Assembly: GCA_027422505.1 (NCBI GenBank)
Contig: JAPQWV010000012.1
Location: 20,434,001-20,498,000, forward strand
DNA: 64,000 nucleotides
Source of the DNA: Craterostigma plantagineum
Taxonomy: Eukaryota > Streptophyta > Magnoliopsida > Lamiales > Linderniaceae
Direction: 5' to 3'
The position numbers and the translations under genes were made by a program. Shown here piece after piece: positions 1 through 10,166 of the stretch. Every line of letters begins with the position of its first letter. The stretch's first letter is position 1. Below the pieces are notes generated by a model that searched no databases, had not been told where the DNA came from, and was given only the letters and a program-made list of their open reading frames with translations.

Positions 1-119
1 GAGAGGGAGGGATTTGGATGTAATTGTGAGTTAAAATGGTTAAAATGAGGTGGTATTTATAGATTTATCATTTGGGGGAAAATGGTAATTTTTAGGGTTT
101 ATAGAATAAAAAAAAAATT

Positions 120-344
120 GAAGAGCAGCCGTTGGGCCGGATCAGATTCCGGTTCCGAACCGGAACCGGAACCGAGAACGGGAACCGGTAATCCACGGCT
201 CCGAGTTCCCCGAACCGGCCCAGTTCATTTTAACTGGGCCGGTTACCGGTTCCAGAACCGGTTCTACCGTTTCCGGTTCTGGACCGGTTTCATGGGCCGG
301 TTTTGGGCCGGTTCCGGGTTGGCCTGGCCCAAAACCCAGGTCTA
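120..344. mobile_element. hAT-type element fragment with iterated CCGG/GGCC motifs
   Basis: The interval is packed with GGTTCCG, AACCGG and GGGCCGG motifs and ends at 344 with ACCCAGGTCTA. The same terminus, in inverted form, bounds the intact hAT MITE at 29932-30352, and the interior motifs also match that element. The opposite terminus is not recognisable, so this is a truncated copy. Open frames across it are low-complexity and are not genes. Confidence 0.6.
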
Positions 345-431
345 ATTGTGAATTGATCGAGTTTGAGAATGAGATTTCGGCCGATGATGGTCTTAGAGCT
401 GAAAATTTGAGCTTTTCGATTGGAGATGGTC

Positions 432-595
432 TTAGAGCTGAAAGTTGGACAGGCCAGCCCGCCCGACCCGAATTTACCGTGCCTCCCGACAATTATTGGC
501 CGACTCGGGCCAGCCCGATTTACTTCGAGCATATGGATCTTAGGCCAAGCCCGTGGCTTGGGCCAGCCCAGCCCGTCCGGCCTGGCGAGCCTAAA
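432..595. mobile_element. hAT-like terminal fragment
   Basis: TAGAGCTGAAAGTTGGAC at about 432, followed by GGCC/GCCCG-rich repeats, resembles the left end of the hAT element at 7094. A 17-bp piece containing TCTTAGAGCTGAAA also occurs about 40 bp upstream. No matching right end with an 8-bp target duplication was found, so boundaries are approximate. Confidence 0.4.
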
Positions 596-699
596 TATTT
601 TAAAGAAATTGCAATTTATTTATTTAGAAATATTACATTTATTCTTACTAATTATGGTTTATACTAATATGATACACATTATACAAAGATATAAATATA

Positions 700-840
700 G
701 ATATCTTATATCCCATAAATACATCAAATATATTGTTTCTTACTTATAAAATTGAATTTTATAAAATACTAGGCTTGGACCCGTGCGATGCACGAGTTTT
801 TTCATCCCAAGTATATATAGATGGCATGTATACAAATAAA
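700..840 (-). mobile_element. Possible Helitron 3' terminus (minus strand)
   Basis: Read on the minus strand, a short stem-loop (CGTGC/GCACG around 782-796) is followed by CCTAG and then T at 768. This is the layout of a Helitron 3' end (hairpin, CTRR, insertion 5' of T). No TC-type 5' terminus was located to the right, so only one end is supported. Confidence 0.35.
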
Positions 841-1000
841 TAGCATGATCGATGCTGGTTGAACATCAAATGGTGGTTACGACCGTTATTTGACCGGTGT
901 GCCATGATCGATACCATTCTGTTTTTATTTGACCAGTGTAACATGATCGATACCACAAAGTAAATAGCCCTTTCAGTTACTCGGTAGACACGATTGTTCA

Positions 1001-2084
1001 TTGTACAGTATGATCAGTAGATGGCTAATAAATACAACTTATGAAATCGAAAACTCAACATTGATAGACCTGAAGCTTTGCCTGATGGTATTCTCTCAAA
1101 AATGATAACAGTCTTTGCGAGTATTGGATATTATAGCAAGCGCGTTTTTCGTTATTATTGTTAACATGCGAATATTGTGCATGCAAATAACGGATGAACA
1201 AAATAGGTAGAGACGGAGAATGCTATCTAAAGTGAAAAGGTTGCGTCCTAGCACGACACGTTAGCAACAAACCAAGGGTTGGAGCAATGTTCAACAGTAG
1301 TACAACGAACGTAGACATAATAAGATTTTACGGGCATGCGTGGAGGACTCTGATTGGTTTGGAGGGGAAATTCTTGCTGACGTGTCATTGCAGTAAATAC
1401 CCTATTCAACTTTTATATATATGACAGTAGTGGCAAATGCCGTCCAAGGCATGGTAATCCAGATCCCTCCCTTATAAACAGAGTTGTCACCTTTTCAAGA
1501 CACGCCTTGCTAGTTGACGTGTTTACTTCTTTAGATACTCCAAATAGCATCACTTGCGATGCACGGGGCATATTTCTTCATGTCAAGTATGTCCACGATA
1601 GTTATTGGGGGAATAATGACAGTAGTGGCTCACGGTCATTCAATGCCGGGGATAAGAATCTCCAAGAAGGCAGCACCGCTTTCTCCAAGTATAGTTTGTC
1701 TGATGGAGTTGGTAGTGCTCGGGGCAAAGTTCGGATAGGGTCTCACGAAGTTGTTGAACCAAGGCCGCACCTCGGTCAGGCAATATTGCAGATGACGATG
1801 ATTGGGGATTAGCTGCGGTCGACCAACCAAAGTTATTTGACATTCTTTACCAGCTTGTGCAAATAGGCCATGTTGTACTCACTTACGCATTTCTCGAATG
1901 TAAATATTTGCGCAATGTCTTCCGACATGTAGACGTGGTTCTCCAGTGACCATGCTGTGATCTCTGTTCGAGATATGGAAACTTCCAGTATCACAAGCAG
2001 AAGAAGAAGCAGTAAATTGCACATAAGGGTCACAAGAAGTATGGCTTCAAGTATATTATTGACAAGGAAGTTGTTTTTACCTCC
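1001..2084. other. Intergenic stretch without recognised gene
   Basis: Short open frames exist (for example 1507-1812 on plus and 1833-2093 on minus, the latter with one hydrophobic segment). They lack recognisable domains, splice context or family similarity that I can see. The stretch may be the interior of a degenerate transposon. Confidence 0.4.
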
Positions 2085-2480
2085 TGTGGACAATTAAAAT
2101 TTAATTGCCTATTTATATTATTGGGATTTAACGAAATAATTCCAAGAAATAAAATAAACTCTCTTATTGAATAACTATTTATTGAGATATATAAAATAAT
2201 CTCAAATTAATAAATAGTTAATTTAATTAATAACCTATTACCATAAGTGTTGATAATATATTCCTTTAATACAAAATCAACATAAGGAAAGTCTTGTAGA
2301 GATTTGCTAAATAAGTAAAGAAATCTAATCAAATATCATGAAATCGGAAAATATTGAAAGAATCAGGCCAAATATGAAATAAATCAAATCAAATTAAGAT
2401 CAAACAATATATGGATAATCAACCTAAATATGGACGAAATCATTCCAAAAAGATTATATTTTCTATTATTGAGAATTCTC

Positions 2481-2500
2481 TACGCCTATAAATATGGGGC
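2481..2500 (+). promoter_or_regulatory. TATA box of the LTR promoter
   Basis: CTATAAATATGGGGC near 2487 precedes a transcribed-looking segment that contains the tandem repeats. It is the best core-promoter candidate within this LTR. Confidence 0.4.
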
Positions 2501-2554
2501 TTCAGAATTCAGAAATCACAAGTCAGAGGACATCGGCGAAGCGAAACTTTGAGA

Positions 2555-3060
2555 GACGATATAAGACTTTTAAAGCATTCAATTCTCTCAACAAAGTTCA
2601 TCGTATTCCAATCGTAGTCCAAAGACGAGAATCGAGTACGAAGCTTCGTCAGACGATATAAGTCTTTCTAAAAGCACTCAATTCTTTCGAAGTTGCTCGT
2701 ATTCGGATCGAAAAGTGGGATAGTGCGAAGCTTCGTCAGTCGATATAAGTCTTTCTAAAGGCATTCAATTCTTTCGAAGTTGGTCGTATTCGGATCGAAA
2801 GGCGGGATAGAAAGCTTCATCAGACGATATAAGTCTTTCTAAAAGCATTCAATTCTTTCGAAGTTGTTCGTATCCGGATTGAAAGGCGGGATAGTGCGAA
2901 GCTTCGTCAGACGATATAAGTCTTAAAAGCATTCAATTCTTTCGAAGTTGTTCGTATTCGGATCGAAAGGCGGGATAGTGTGAAGCTTCGTCAGACGATA
3001 TAAGTTTTTCCAAAAGCATGCAATTCTTTCGAAGTTGTTCATGTCCGAAGAAAAGTTCGA
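2555..3060 (+). repeat. Tandem array, period 84-87 bp
   Basis: The anchor AAGCTTCGTCAG (or AAGCTTCATCAG) recurs at 2641, 2728, 2812, 2899 and 2983, each time followed by CGATATAAGT, then CATTCAATTC, TTTCGAAGTTG and CGGATCGAAAG. A more diverged unit precedes the first anchor from about 2540. Spacings are 87, 84, 87 and 84 bp. The array lies inside the LTR, downstream of its TATA box. Confidence 0.85.
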
Positions 3061-3309
3061 AATGTCTAAAGCGCTAGGTTCGTGATCAAGTTCAAAAGCC
3101 CACGAACAAAGCATCTTTGATAAATATCAGGCCCACAAGCAAAACGTGTCCTCCAAGTCCAAATATTAAGTTCGTGATCAAAGCCCAAAGGCCCACGACG
3201 GAACTTAACGAAGGCCTAAACCAAGGAAAATCAAGATCAAGAATTTTCCAAAGTCTTTCAAAAGTCATGCAAGTGAAGAATCAGAGGAATAAATAGAAAA
3301 TACGTTACA

Positions 3310-4140
3310 AATTTTTGGCACGCCCACTTTAAAAACCGAGAACATCGATGGTTAACTCATCGATCTTCACCACTTTAAGTTCGTCAAGTGAAAGCGTCGG
3401 TAAAAATTTGGGAGAAAATAGTATTCATTTAAAGAAGGGCCATTTAATAAAGTTAATTGACCACTCTTTCTTATAAAATCAGATAAAATGGTCCATTTAA
3501 CTTAAATATCAACAAATTTAGGTTTTATTTCATATTCAACCTCCAGAAAGCCTGCAACTCGCCTGTGCCACTGCTGCTGTAACAAAAATGTTTGAGGCGA
3601 CCGCCTCAGGCGGCTCACCACCTTACACTGAGGCGTTGCCTCGGGTGCGCCTCGGCGAAGGACAACGCCTCAACTCACCCGTCTCAAACAACACTGGTCG
3701 TCACTCAAAACAATAGGTTAAAAAAGAAGCTTCGTGTCACGTGCTAAATTGATATAGTGGGACTTCGTCATTTATTGCGTTTTTTATTTTATTATATTAT
3801 TTTTTGGTTTTGCTCGTTCAGTCTTGAAAGTTAATTATCTATACTCTTTTATAAAGAGTGTGTGGTGGATAAAAATTGTTAATTGGTCTGTCTCAATTGA
3901 CCAATCATACTTTTCAACATTAATTATTATTAAAAAACTCACTAAACTACGTATCTTCCATAACCTCTTAATAACTACCAATTTCTATTTTTTGTATATT
4001 TATTATTAAAACTATTCAATCGTAATTAATTTTATATTTGGGTGTGCTAAAAAAAATATTAGTATATTAATAATTGGTATAGTGCGTGGGCATCATCAGT
4101 CATAAGTCACCCATCACAATGGACCACTTAATGTCACGCC
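3310..4140. other. AT-rich intergenic stretch with small transposon remnants
   Basis: No gene is recognised. About 3588-3690 is a small GAGGCG-rich element flanked by GTTTGAGGCG and, inverted, GTTTGAGACG. From 3838 a TC-type Helitron-like 5' end (A|TCTATACTC) is followed by a segment resembling the one at 59,000-59,200. A convincing 3' terminus is missing. Confidence 0.4.
3588..3692. mobile_element. Small GAGGCG-rich inverted-repeat element
   Basis: The left end GTTTGAGGCGACC and the inverted right end GTTTGAGACGGGTG enclose about 100 bp of repeated GAGGCG/CGCCTC motifs. Its layout resembles the short motif-iterating hAT elements elsewhere in the window, but no clean target duplication is visible. 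Confidence 0.35.
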
Positions 4141-4152
4141 CCTAGTGACTTA

Positions 4153-4506
4153 GTATTTTTTCACTTTTACGCGACACGACACGGCTCGCACGACTTCAGC
4201 AACGTACCGATCAGTCTTAACCTTGATTGCTCGACAATTTTCCCTCAAGTCACACGGCGGAATGCGGAATATATGAGATGGTATAGCTCGTTTTAACTTC
4301 CAAATCACACCAAAGATAAACAAACTAAGTGACGAACACACGAGATTTACGGGGCTAACACCCCATTTCATTAAGAACTTCGCGGGATTACAACTTCGAC
4401 TTGACTTATGCAAACTCGACATAACCTTACTACACACTGCGGATTTTTCCTCACACTCTACAAGTGTTTATACATGAAATTACATTCGAAAACCTCACTA
4501 CCAGTT
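4153..4506 (+). repeat. LTR-like direct repeat, copy 1 of the rearranged gypsy element
   Basis: This segment is repeated in the same orientation at about 6712-6971. Shared landmarks are TTTTTTCACTTTTA, GACACGACACGGC, CAACGTACCGATCA, CGACTTGACTTAT and CTACAAGTGTTTATACATG. The two copies bracket gag and integrase remnants, so they are most simply partial LTRs. Copy 1 also holds a short stretch absent from copy 2. Confidence 0.6.
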
Positions 4507-4508
4507 CT

Positions 4509-5179
4509 CTATTCCGGGGTGGCCTCACGTTGCCACGTGCGCCACCAGAGCTTTGCGTCATCCGTCAAGAGATGGCAGGCTACGACGACTTTCTCGGTCT
4601 CGCTCGTCTGGTTGGCCGTAAAATGTTCTTTCAGGTCTTCAATTAAATTTTCGGGAACTTTGACGTCTCGTACGCCGTTAAAAGTCTCGGGTCCAGGCAT
4701 AGTCCCGGGGACGGCGGAGACTGTCGTTGCCTTCGGTGTGGGGCTAGTTCTGGCAAGTTGCACCAAATCGCATTGTAGGACCCTCATCTCCGCATCAAGG
4801 TCCGTGCGGTGTGGTAGGTTGGCCTCGACCTCCTCGTTGAGCCGGCGCACAAGCTCCTCAAGCCGCTTGGCTATCAAGGTCGTAGTACCCGTCGTGGCCT
4901 TCTTAAGGTCTGCGAACATGTCGGGCAGCTTTCTTGCAAACTCAAACCCTCTTCGAGAGTTCTTGTGCATGTGCTGAGTTGTTGGCTTAGGTCAGGCGGC
5001 AACAGGTCGCGGATGCCATGCATATCTTGCTCAATGCTCAACAGCTTCCTCTCGATCTCATCTACCCTGGAACGTAAAGTCGACTGTGCTTGGCTAGCTT
5101 CATCTTGGCTAGTCGATGTGTAGTCCATCTCGAAGGTGGTGAGTAGATTGGGTATCACGAGCCGCAGTGGGCAGGACAT
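4509..5179 (-). pseudogene. Ty3/gypsy gag fragment (minus-strand copy)
   Basis: Two overlapping minus-strand frames (5179-4874 and 4970-4509) read as a gypsy capsid precursor. First comes a coiled-coil-like stretch rich in E/D/R with the motif SIEQDMHGIRDLLPPDL. It is followed by a gag capsid region with FNGVRDVKVPENLIEDL and DDAKLWWRTWQRE, the typical plant gag W-x-x-W-like end. The frame changes at about 4880-4970, so it is broken. A second, roughly 90% similar copy lies on the plus strand at 6150-6720, giving an inverted pair. Confidence 0.7.
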
Positions 5180-5182
5180 CCC

Positions 5183-6110
5183 GGAGTAGGCCGAATGATG
5201 GCGCAGCTATCTCGAAAGTTTTACTGGCCGAAGATGGAGCAAGACGTCGAAGCCTTTGTTCGAACTTGGCCTCGTCTGCCATCGAGACAAGCCGGAGCGC
5301 ACGAGGCCATCCGGACTACATCAGGCCTTGCCAGTACCCTCGATACCATGGAGGTCGATCACGATGGACTTCTAGGATTACCACAAGTCGGACGTAGTAC
5401 TTCTACTTTCGTAGTGGTAGATCATTTTTCAAAGATGTCTATCTTCATGGCTGCCCCATGGAATGCACGGCCGATATTGCTGCCGAGCTTTTCTTCCGGA
5501 ATGTGGTCAAGTATTACGGCATGCCTGAAGAAATAATTAGCGACCGAGATACTCGTTTTACTTGACGATTTTGGACGGTCCTGTTTCGCATGCTTGGCAC
5601 AAAGCTGCGATATTCTTCAACATACCATCCCCAAACATACGGACAGTCAGAACGAGCCAATCAACTTCTTGAAGAGTACCTCCGCCACTATGTGACGGCA
5701 AGTCAAAGAAATTGGCATGTTTTGATGGATGCCGCCCAATTTTGCTATGATCTTCACAAGTCATCGGCGACGGAGAAGAGTCCGTTCGAGGTCGTGTATG
5801 TTTCCAGCCATTGACGCCTCAGGCCATATCGATTCGCGTGGAGGGGACTGCTCGGACGCATATCGATTCGCTAGAGGAAGACAGATCATGTGGGACGAAG
5901 CCAGGGACAGGTTGGAGAAGGCTAGCCGCAGAAGAAGTACTATGACCAGAGTAATAAACCCAGTGGAGTTCGCGGTAGGAGAGCGAGTGTGGATCAAGAT
6001 GACACCACAACTCCGCACAAGCTGGAAGGCTCAATACCCAGCGAAGAGCTTGATGCCCAAGTATGGACTTTTCGAGGTGATCACTAAGGGTCGTGACATT
6101 AAGTGCTATC
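5183..6110 (+). pseudogene. Ty3/gypsy integrase fragment
   Basis: The segment begins at the end of the integrase zinc-binding region (KFYWPKMEQDVEAFVRTW) and continues into the catalytic core (TFVVVDHFSKMSIFMA, then ISDRDTRF just before a TGA at about 5562). It resumes with YSSTYHPQTYGQSERANQLLEEY, which carries the catalytic glutamate region. The C-terminal domain (FAVGERVWI near 5971) is followed directly by a gag copy instead of an LTR. Stops and frame changes at about 5537, 5562 and 5814 show that it is dead. No protease or reverse transcriptase is present nearby. Confidence 0.7.
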
Positions 6111-6720
6111 AGAGCCTAGAGTCGACTATCCACACCAATCTACTCGCCACCTTCGAGATGGACTACACATCAACTAGCCGATATGAAGCTAGCCAAGCAC
6201 ACTCGTCTTTACGTTCCATGGTTGACGAGATCGAGAGGATGTTGTTGAGCATTGAGCAAGACATGCATGGCATCCGCGAGCTATTGCCGCCTGACCTAAG
6301 CCAACAACTCAACACCATGCACGGAACTATCGAAGAGGGTTTGAGTTTGCAAGAAAGTTGTCCGACATATTCGCAGACCTGAAGAATGTCACGATGGGCA
6401 CTACGACCTTGATAGCCAAGCGACTCGAGGAGCTTGTGAGCCGGCTCGACGAGGATGTCGAGGCCAGCCTAGCACACAGGCGGACCTTGATGCGGAGATG
6501 AGGGTCCTACGACGCGATGTGACACAACTTGGAAGAACTAGCCCCACACCGAAGGCAATGACAGTCTTGCCCGTCCTCGAGACTATGCACGAACTCGAAA
6601 TTTTTAACGGCGTACGCGATGTTAGTTCTCGAAAATTTCCTCGAAGATCTGGAAGAACACTTCACGAGCAATCAAACGAGCGAGACCGAGAAGGTCGCCG
6701 TGGCCGGCCGTATTTTTTTC
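6110..6720 (+). pseudogene. Ty3/gypsy gag fragment (plus-strand copy)
   Basis: It starts in frame with the upstream integrase remnant and reads FEMDYTSTSRYEASQAHSS and SIEQDMHGIRELLPPDL, the same region as the minus-strand copy at 4509-5179. A frame change occurs near 6380. The second half (LIAKRLEELVSRL, then FNGVRDVSSRKFP) is degenerate. The copy ends where the LTR-like direct repeat resumes near 6712. Confidence 0.65.
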
Positions 6721-6971
6721 ACTTTTATGGGACACGACACGGCACGACTTCGGCAACGTACCGATCAACCTTAACCTTGATAGTTTACGAGGATGAACAC
6801 GCGAGATTTAAGGGGCAACACCCCAACCCTATTTCATTAAGAACTTCGTGGGGTTACACCTCGACTTGACTTATACAAACTCGACATAACCTTACTACAC
6901 ACTATAGATTTTCCTCACACTCTACAAGTGTTTATACATGGAATTACATTCGAAACCTCACTACAAGTTCT
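6712..6971 (+). repeat. LTR-like direct repeat, copy 2
   Basis: Shorter partner of the repeat at 4153-4506, in the same orientation, with the same ordered landmarks ending in CTACAAGTGTTTATACATG. It closes the rearranged gypsy block. Confidence 0.6.
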
Positions 6972-7093
6972 CCATCTTTCCCGCAACTCTCGTTAAATGC
7001 AAAGTACAATATTTACATGTATTTATAAGTGAGGAAATCCAACTCCTTAAGCAACGATGTGGCGACTTCCATGTATTTGGGAAGACACCTTGC

Positions 7094-8079
7094 TAGAGCT
7101 GAAAAGTTGGGCGGGCCAGCCCATCCGGCCCGGATTGAGTTGGGCTGCCCGAAGTTGTATGGGCCGGATTGGGCTGGCCCAAAGTTGTATGGGCTAATGA
7201 AATCTAGGCCCTAGCCCAAAGAACAGTGGGTCGGGCCAACCCGGCCCTGGCCCATGGCATAAGCCAAGGAGAGGAAGTTCTAAGTACCGACAAGTTCAGT
7301 AGAACATTTTGAGCAATTTTGAATGCATCTCTACGCCCAAGACACGAAATACGAGCAAAAAAATAGTAGGCAAAAAACGCATCAATCGAAGCAGACGAAA
7401 GCATGAAGTTACACCAAACAGAGGAAAATGAACTATTTCAGAGGAATTAAATCGTAATTGCAGTTTGAGGATCGCCAGGCAGAAATGCCTAAGATCATTG
7501 CTGCTAGTGCATAAGCAGAAGTGAATTTGCACAGTGCTTATGAAACTTCCACTTGGGACAAAACTCAACAGTAAACCCATAATTAGGTCACTTCTGAACA
7601 GAAAATCTCATTCAATGGCGAAGCCAAACAACCCTAGGGAACGAAAAGGCAAGAGCAAATTACAGAGTAAATAGCGTTTTCTTCGAAACTAACAGCAACA
7701 TACACGTTTATGCACTGTAGCGGATAATCGATTCGGCTGAATTTCTGAATCGCACTGTAGTTCTTCGAATTCGATAGTTCTATATAACTGAATTGCAATC
7801 GCACTGTTGTGATTCAAGCTAGAACTATCGATGATGCAAATTGGGGACTTGGGGTTAGAAATTGAAATTCAGTTCGAGCTATTAAATTCCACTCTAACGG
7901 GCTAATTTAGCCCAAAATCCATCGTGTTTTTTAGGCCCGCGGCCCACAACCTGCCGGGCCTGGTGGGTCGGGCCAATAGGTCCAATATGTTTTGGGCTAC
8001 CCAAATATATGCCCATATCAAACTTTTTTTCGGGCGGAGTGGGCTGGCCCGTGGGCACATGCCCAAACTTTCACCTCGA
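7094..8079. mobile_element. hAT element with captured internal DNA (986 bp)
   Basis: The 8-bp target duplication CACCTTGC is exact at 7086-7093 and 8080-8087. The terminal inverted repeats are imperfect: TAGAGCTGAAAAGTTGGGC on the left, and TCGAGGTGAAAGTTTGGGC as the inverse of the right end. GGGCTGGCCC-type motifs fill about 170 bp at each end. The middle (about 7280-7870) is unlike transposon sequence and unlike the ends. Read on the minus strand it resembles a plant 5'-leader and first-exon region, so it may be captured host DNA. No transposase is present. Confidence 0.75.
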
Positions 8080-8229
8080 CACCTTGCCATGCTTACTAAT
8101 CCAAGAATAATCATTACTAAGTGATGTCCAATAATATTCCATGCATGATCTTAAGTGGTTTACACCTAACTCCATGAGGTGTCATGCTTAGAAGCCTTGT
8201 TCTTGCATGTAAAATAAGAATTGTTTAAT

Positions 8230-8350
8230 CATGAAAAAAATCCCATTAGTGAGCTATCGGGCCTGAGCCCGGTCGGATGGCCCACGAGAATTCCAGCACC
8301 CAGGTCTGGGCGCGCTGCTGGGTGGGACGCCCGGCTCGCGCGCGCGGCAG
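8230..8350. other. GC-rich islet, possible hAT remnant
   Basis: About 110 bp rich in GGGCC, CCCGG and GCGCGC stands out sharply from AT-rich surroundings. It resembles the iterated interiors of hAT elements in this window, but no termini or target duplication were found. Confidence 0.3.
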
Positions 8351-8621
8351 CGCTGAGTGTGTAATACTTTTTGATTCTAGACTGATGAGAGTCGAGCGTT
8401 TCGCATTTCAAGAACAATGCCATCTTGCCTATTAATAATATGCAATATACTATTTGCTAATACTGACAAAATAGAAAGCTATACTATTTCTTCTAGTTTC
8501 AGTACCTAAGCAATTATTTTTCAAAAGAGTGAGCCCACTTGAGCAAAAAAGGTGATTTAGCAACTTTCATGTTTTGCATGAAATTCGGGACCTATATGAA
8601 ATGTGGATTTGATGCCCTTTA

Positions 8622-9072
8622 TCTATACTCTTATATTAACTGTGAGCACCCTTTAAAAACTGCCATGTTTAATTCAATTTGGTGTATCAATTACACCCAA
8701 ATTTTGGACCAATTAGTTAGTTATTTTTTACATTAGGATTTAAAGAGGTCGAAAATCACCACGTCTTTAATTTCCCCCCACGTCTTTCAATAGCTGATTT
8801 TAGAAACTGACAAATGAAAGAAAACCTACCGCAAAATTGATTAATTAAATATCACCCACTATGTGGAACTGCTTATTTAACTGTTTCCTTCTTTAATTTA
8901 TTTTGTTTTTAATAGCTGAGTTTCATTTTTATAACCATTTGATTATCCAAGGTTGAAAAACTTCAAAAACTTTAAGCCTTTTAAAATAACTTTCTTTGTT
9001 GGATTGGAATGGGATGTTGGAATACCATTTGAAGTATCGTTGCACACACATTGGGTGTGCTCCGAGTACTAG
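8622..9072 (+). mobile_element. Non-autonomous Helitron (451 bp)
   Basis: The 5' terminus is A|TCTATACTC at 8621/8622. The 3' terminus has a stem-loop with GCACAC/GTGTGC arms at 9042-9060, then about 8 bases, then CTAG at 9069-9072 followed by T. A|TC...CTRR|T with a subterminal hairpin is the established Helitron signature. There is no Rep/helicase coding, so it is non-autonomous. Confidence 0.65.
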
Positions 9073-9810
9073 TTTGATATAACGGTGGCCAAGTGTATCT
9101 TTGTGCCGACAATTAGTTTTACACATGTATTCTTACAAGATTGACCTCACAATCTGTGAAATGTCGACATAGTAAAAAAAAATAAGAAACTAGCGAAAGA
9201 GCACTACGTGGCTGCGTATGGACCTCACAATCAATATTTCTTGGTCGGTTTCTCGGTTTTACATACATATAAAAAAATAGACATCATTTCAATGAAATGA
9301 AATAGAGAAAGGATGGTAAATTTAATCGAGCCCATAAGAAAATGTGGACTACTCTTAAAATAACTTCTCTTGCTTGTAGCGTATTGTCTTTTCCATTTAA
9401 GCCCAATCCATTTGTGGGCATTTCTTATTATATTTTCTTTTTTGTTTTTCTTCAATTATAAATATGTAATAATCAAATACGTAATCCTTTTTAAAGAGAC
9501 TTTACTTCCTCCGTTGACCCTTTTCAAAATTAGCATAATCCCCGAATCGACGATTTTGAGCCCTAACCTGAAGCATAGAGGATTACGCCGCCGCTGGCAG
9601 TCAATCGCCGTGGGCTTTGGTAATCACTACTCACTCGCGCCGTTGAGACTCTTTTCGCAGGTTTCAATTGCATTGCATCATCTCATTGCTATTTGGAAAG
9701 CTTGCGTTCTGTTTATGACCTAACTTGTACTTTATGCTAATCTCTTATGGCTACTGGTTTGCATGTGTTTCACACCTCACGAACGTTTTGTCTGTTGTAT
9801 CCTTGTGCAG
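9073..9810 (+). promoter_or_regulatory. Upstream region and 5'-leader intron of the PIG-Y gene
   Basis: No coding gene. From about 9530 the composition becomes that of a plant 5' leader (ACGATTTTGAGCCCTAACC). A likely leader donor is CGCAG|GTTTCA near 9660. The acceptor TTGTGCAG ends at 9810, immediately before the start codon. An upstream GCCCAA/GGGCAT cluster near 9400-9420 could be promoter elements, but this is only suggestive. Confidence 0.4.
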
Positions 9811-10166
9811 ATGAATCGGAATGTGCTGAAAGTGTTTGATTGTTTGAAGGATGTAGCTTCTAATGGGAGAGTGTTTTGGGGCTGGTTTTTCATCATAGTT
9901 TGCCCGCTTTCGTTTCTCAGCTTCGCCTATGCTGCTGTTATATCCAAGATTATGCCTCCATCTAACAACGTTGTCATCAGTTATATACAAAATGACTGGT
10001 AATATAATACTCTCTATGCTCATATGAGATAATCCATGCTTGATGTTACGCATAATCCATGTGTGAATGCAGGTATTACTGTTTCTTGGTGCCCTTAACT
10101 CTACCAATTCTCATCGTTGCAGTGTACTTTCATTGGCTGAGTATGAAACTGTTCAAACATGCATGA
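9811..10166 (+). CDS. PIGY: GPI-GlcNAc transferase subunit Y (PIG-Y-like), 2 exons
   Basis: The coding exons are 9811-9998 and 10073-10166 (GT-AG, phase 2) and give 93 residues. There are two hydrophobic segments, about residues 22-46 (VFWGWFFIIVCPLSFLSF) and 66-84 (CFLVPLTLPILIVAVYF). The C-terminus WLSMKLFKHA matches the PIG-Y pattern in which the second helix is followed by a short basic tail ending K-L-F-[RK]-H. PIG-Y is a small ER membrane subunit of the complex that transfers GlcNAc to phosphatidylinositol, the first step of GPI-anchor synthesis. The extended N-terminus relative to the 71-residue human protein fits the plant form. The start codon lies directly at a splice acceptor, so the leader is carried by an upstream exon. 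Assignment rests on the pattern of the second helix and tail. Confidence 0.8.

Larger units (their letters stand above)
2085..3309 (+). mobile_element. LTR of a Ty3/gypsy-type element with following leader
   Basis: The interval starts TGTGG and ends TTACA (TG...CA). A TATA box (CTATAAATATGG) lies near 2487. Directly after the end is AATTTTTGGCACGCCC, a leader/primer-site context I associate with plant Ty3/gypsy elements. A tandem array fills the part after the TATA box. No second LTR and no gag follow, so this is an isolated LTR plus leader. Boundaries are inferred from the TG/CA ends only. Confidence 0.5.

Noticed and set aside
82..345. Open frames over the GGCC/CCGG-rich start of the window
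   Set aside because: Low-complexity RTGTGN/PEPEP translations on both strands come from iterated hAT motifs, not from a gene.
1833..2093. 86-codon minus frame with a hydrophobic segment
   Set aside because: No family pattern, no promoter or intron context, and it abuts an LTR. Treated as chance.
2923..3114. Repetitive translated frame (NNFERI...) suggesting a repeat protein
   Set aside because: It is the translation of the roughly 85-bp tandem array; it has stops and no start context.
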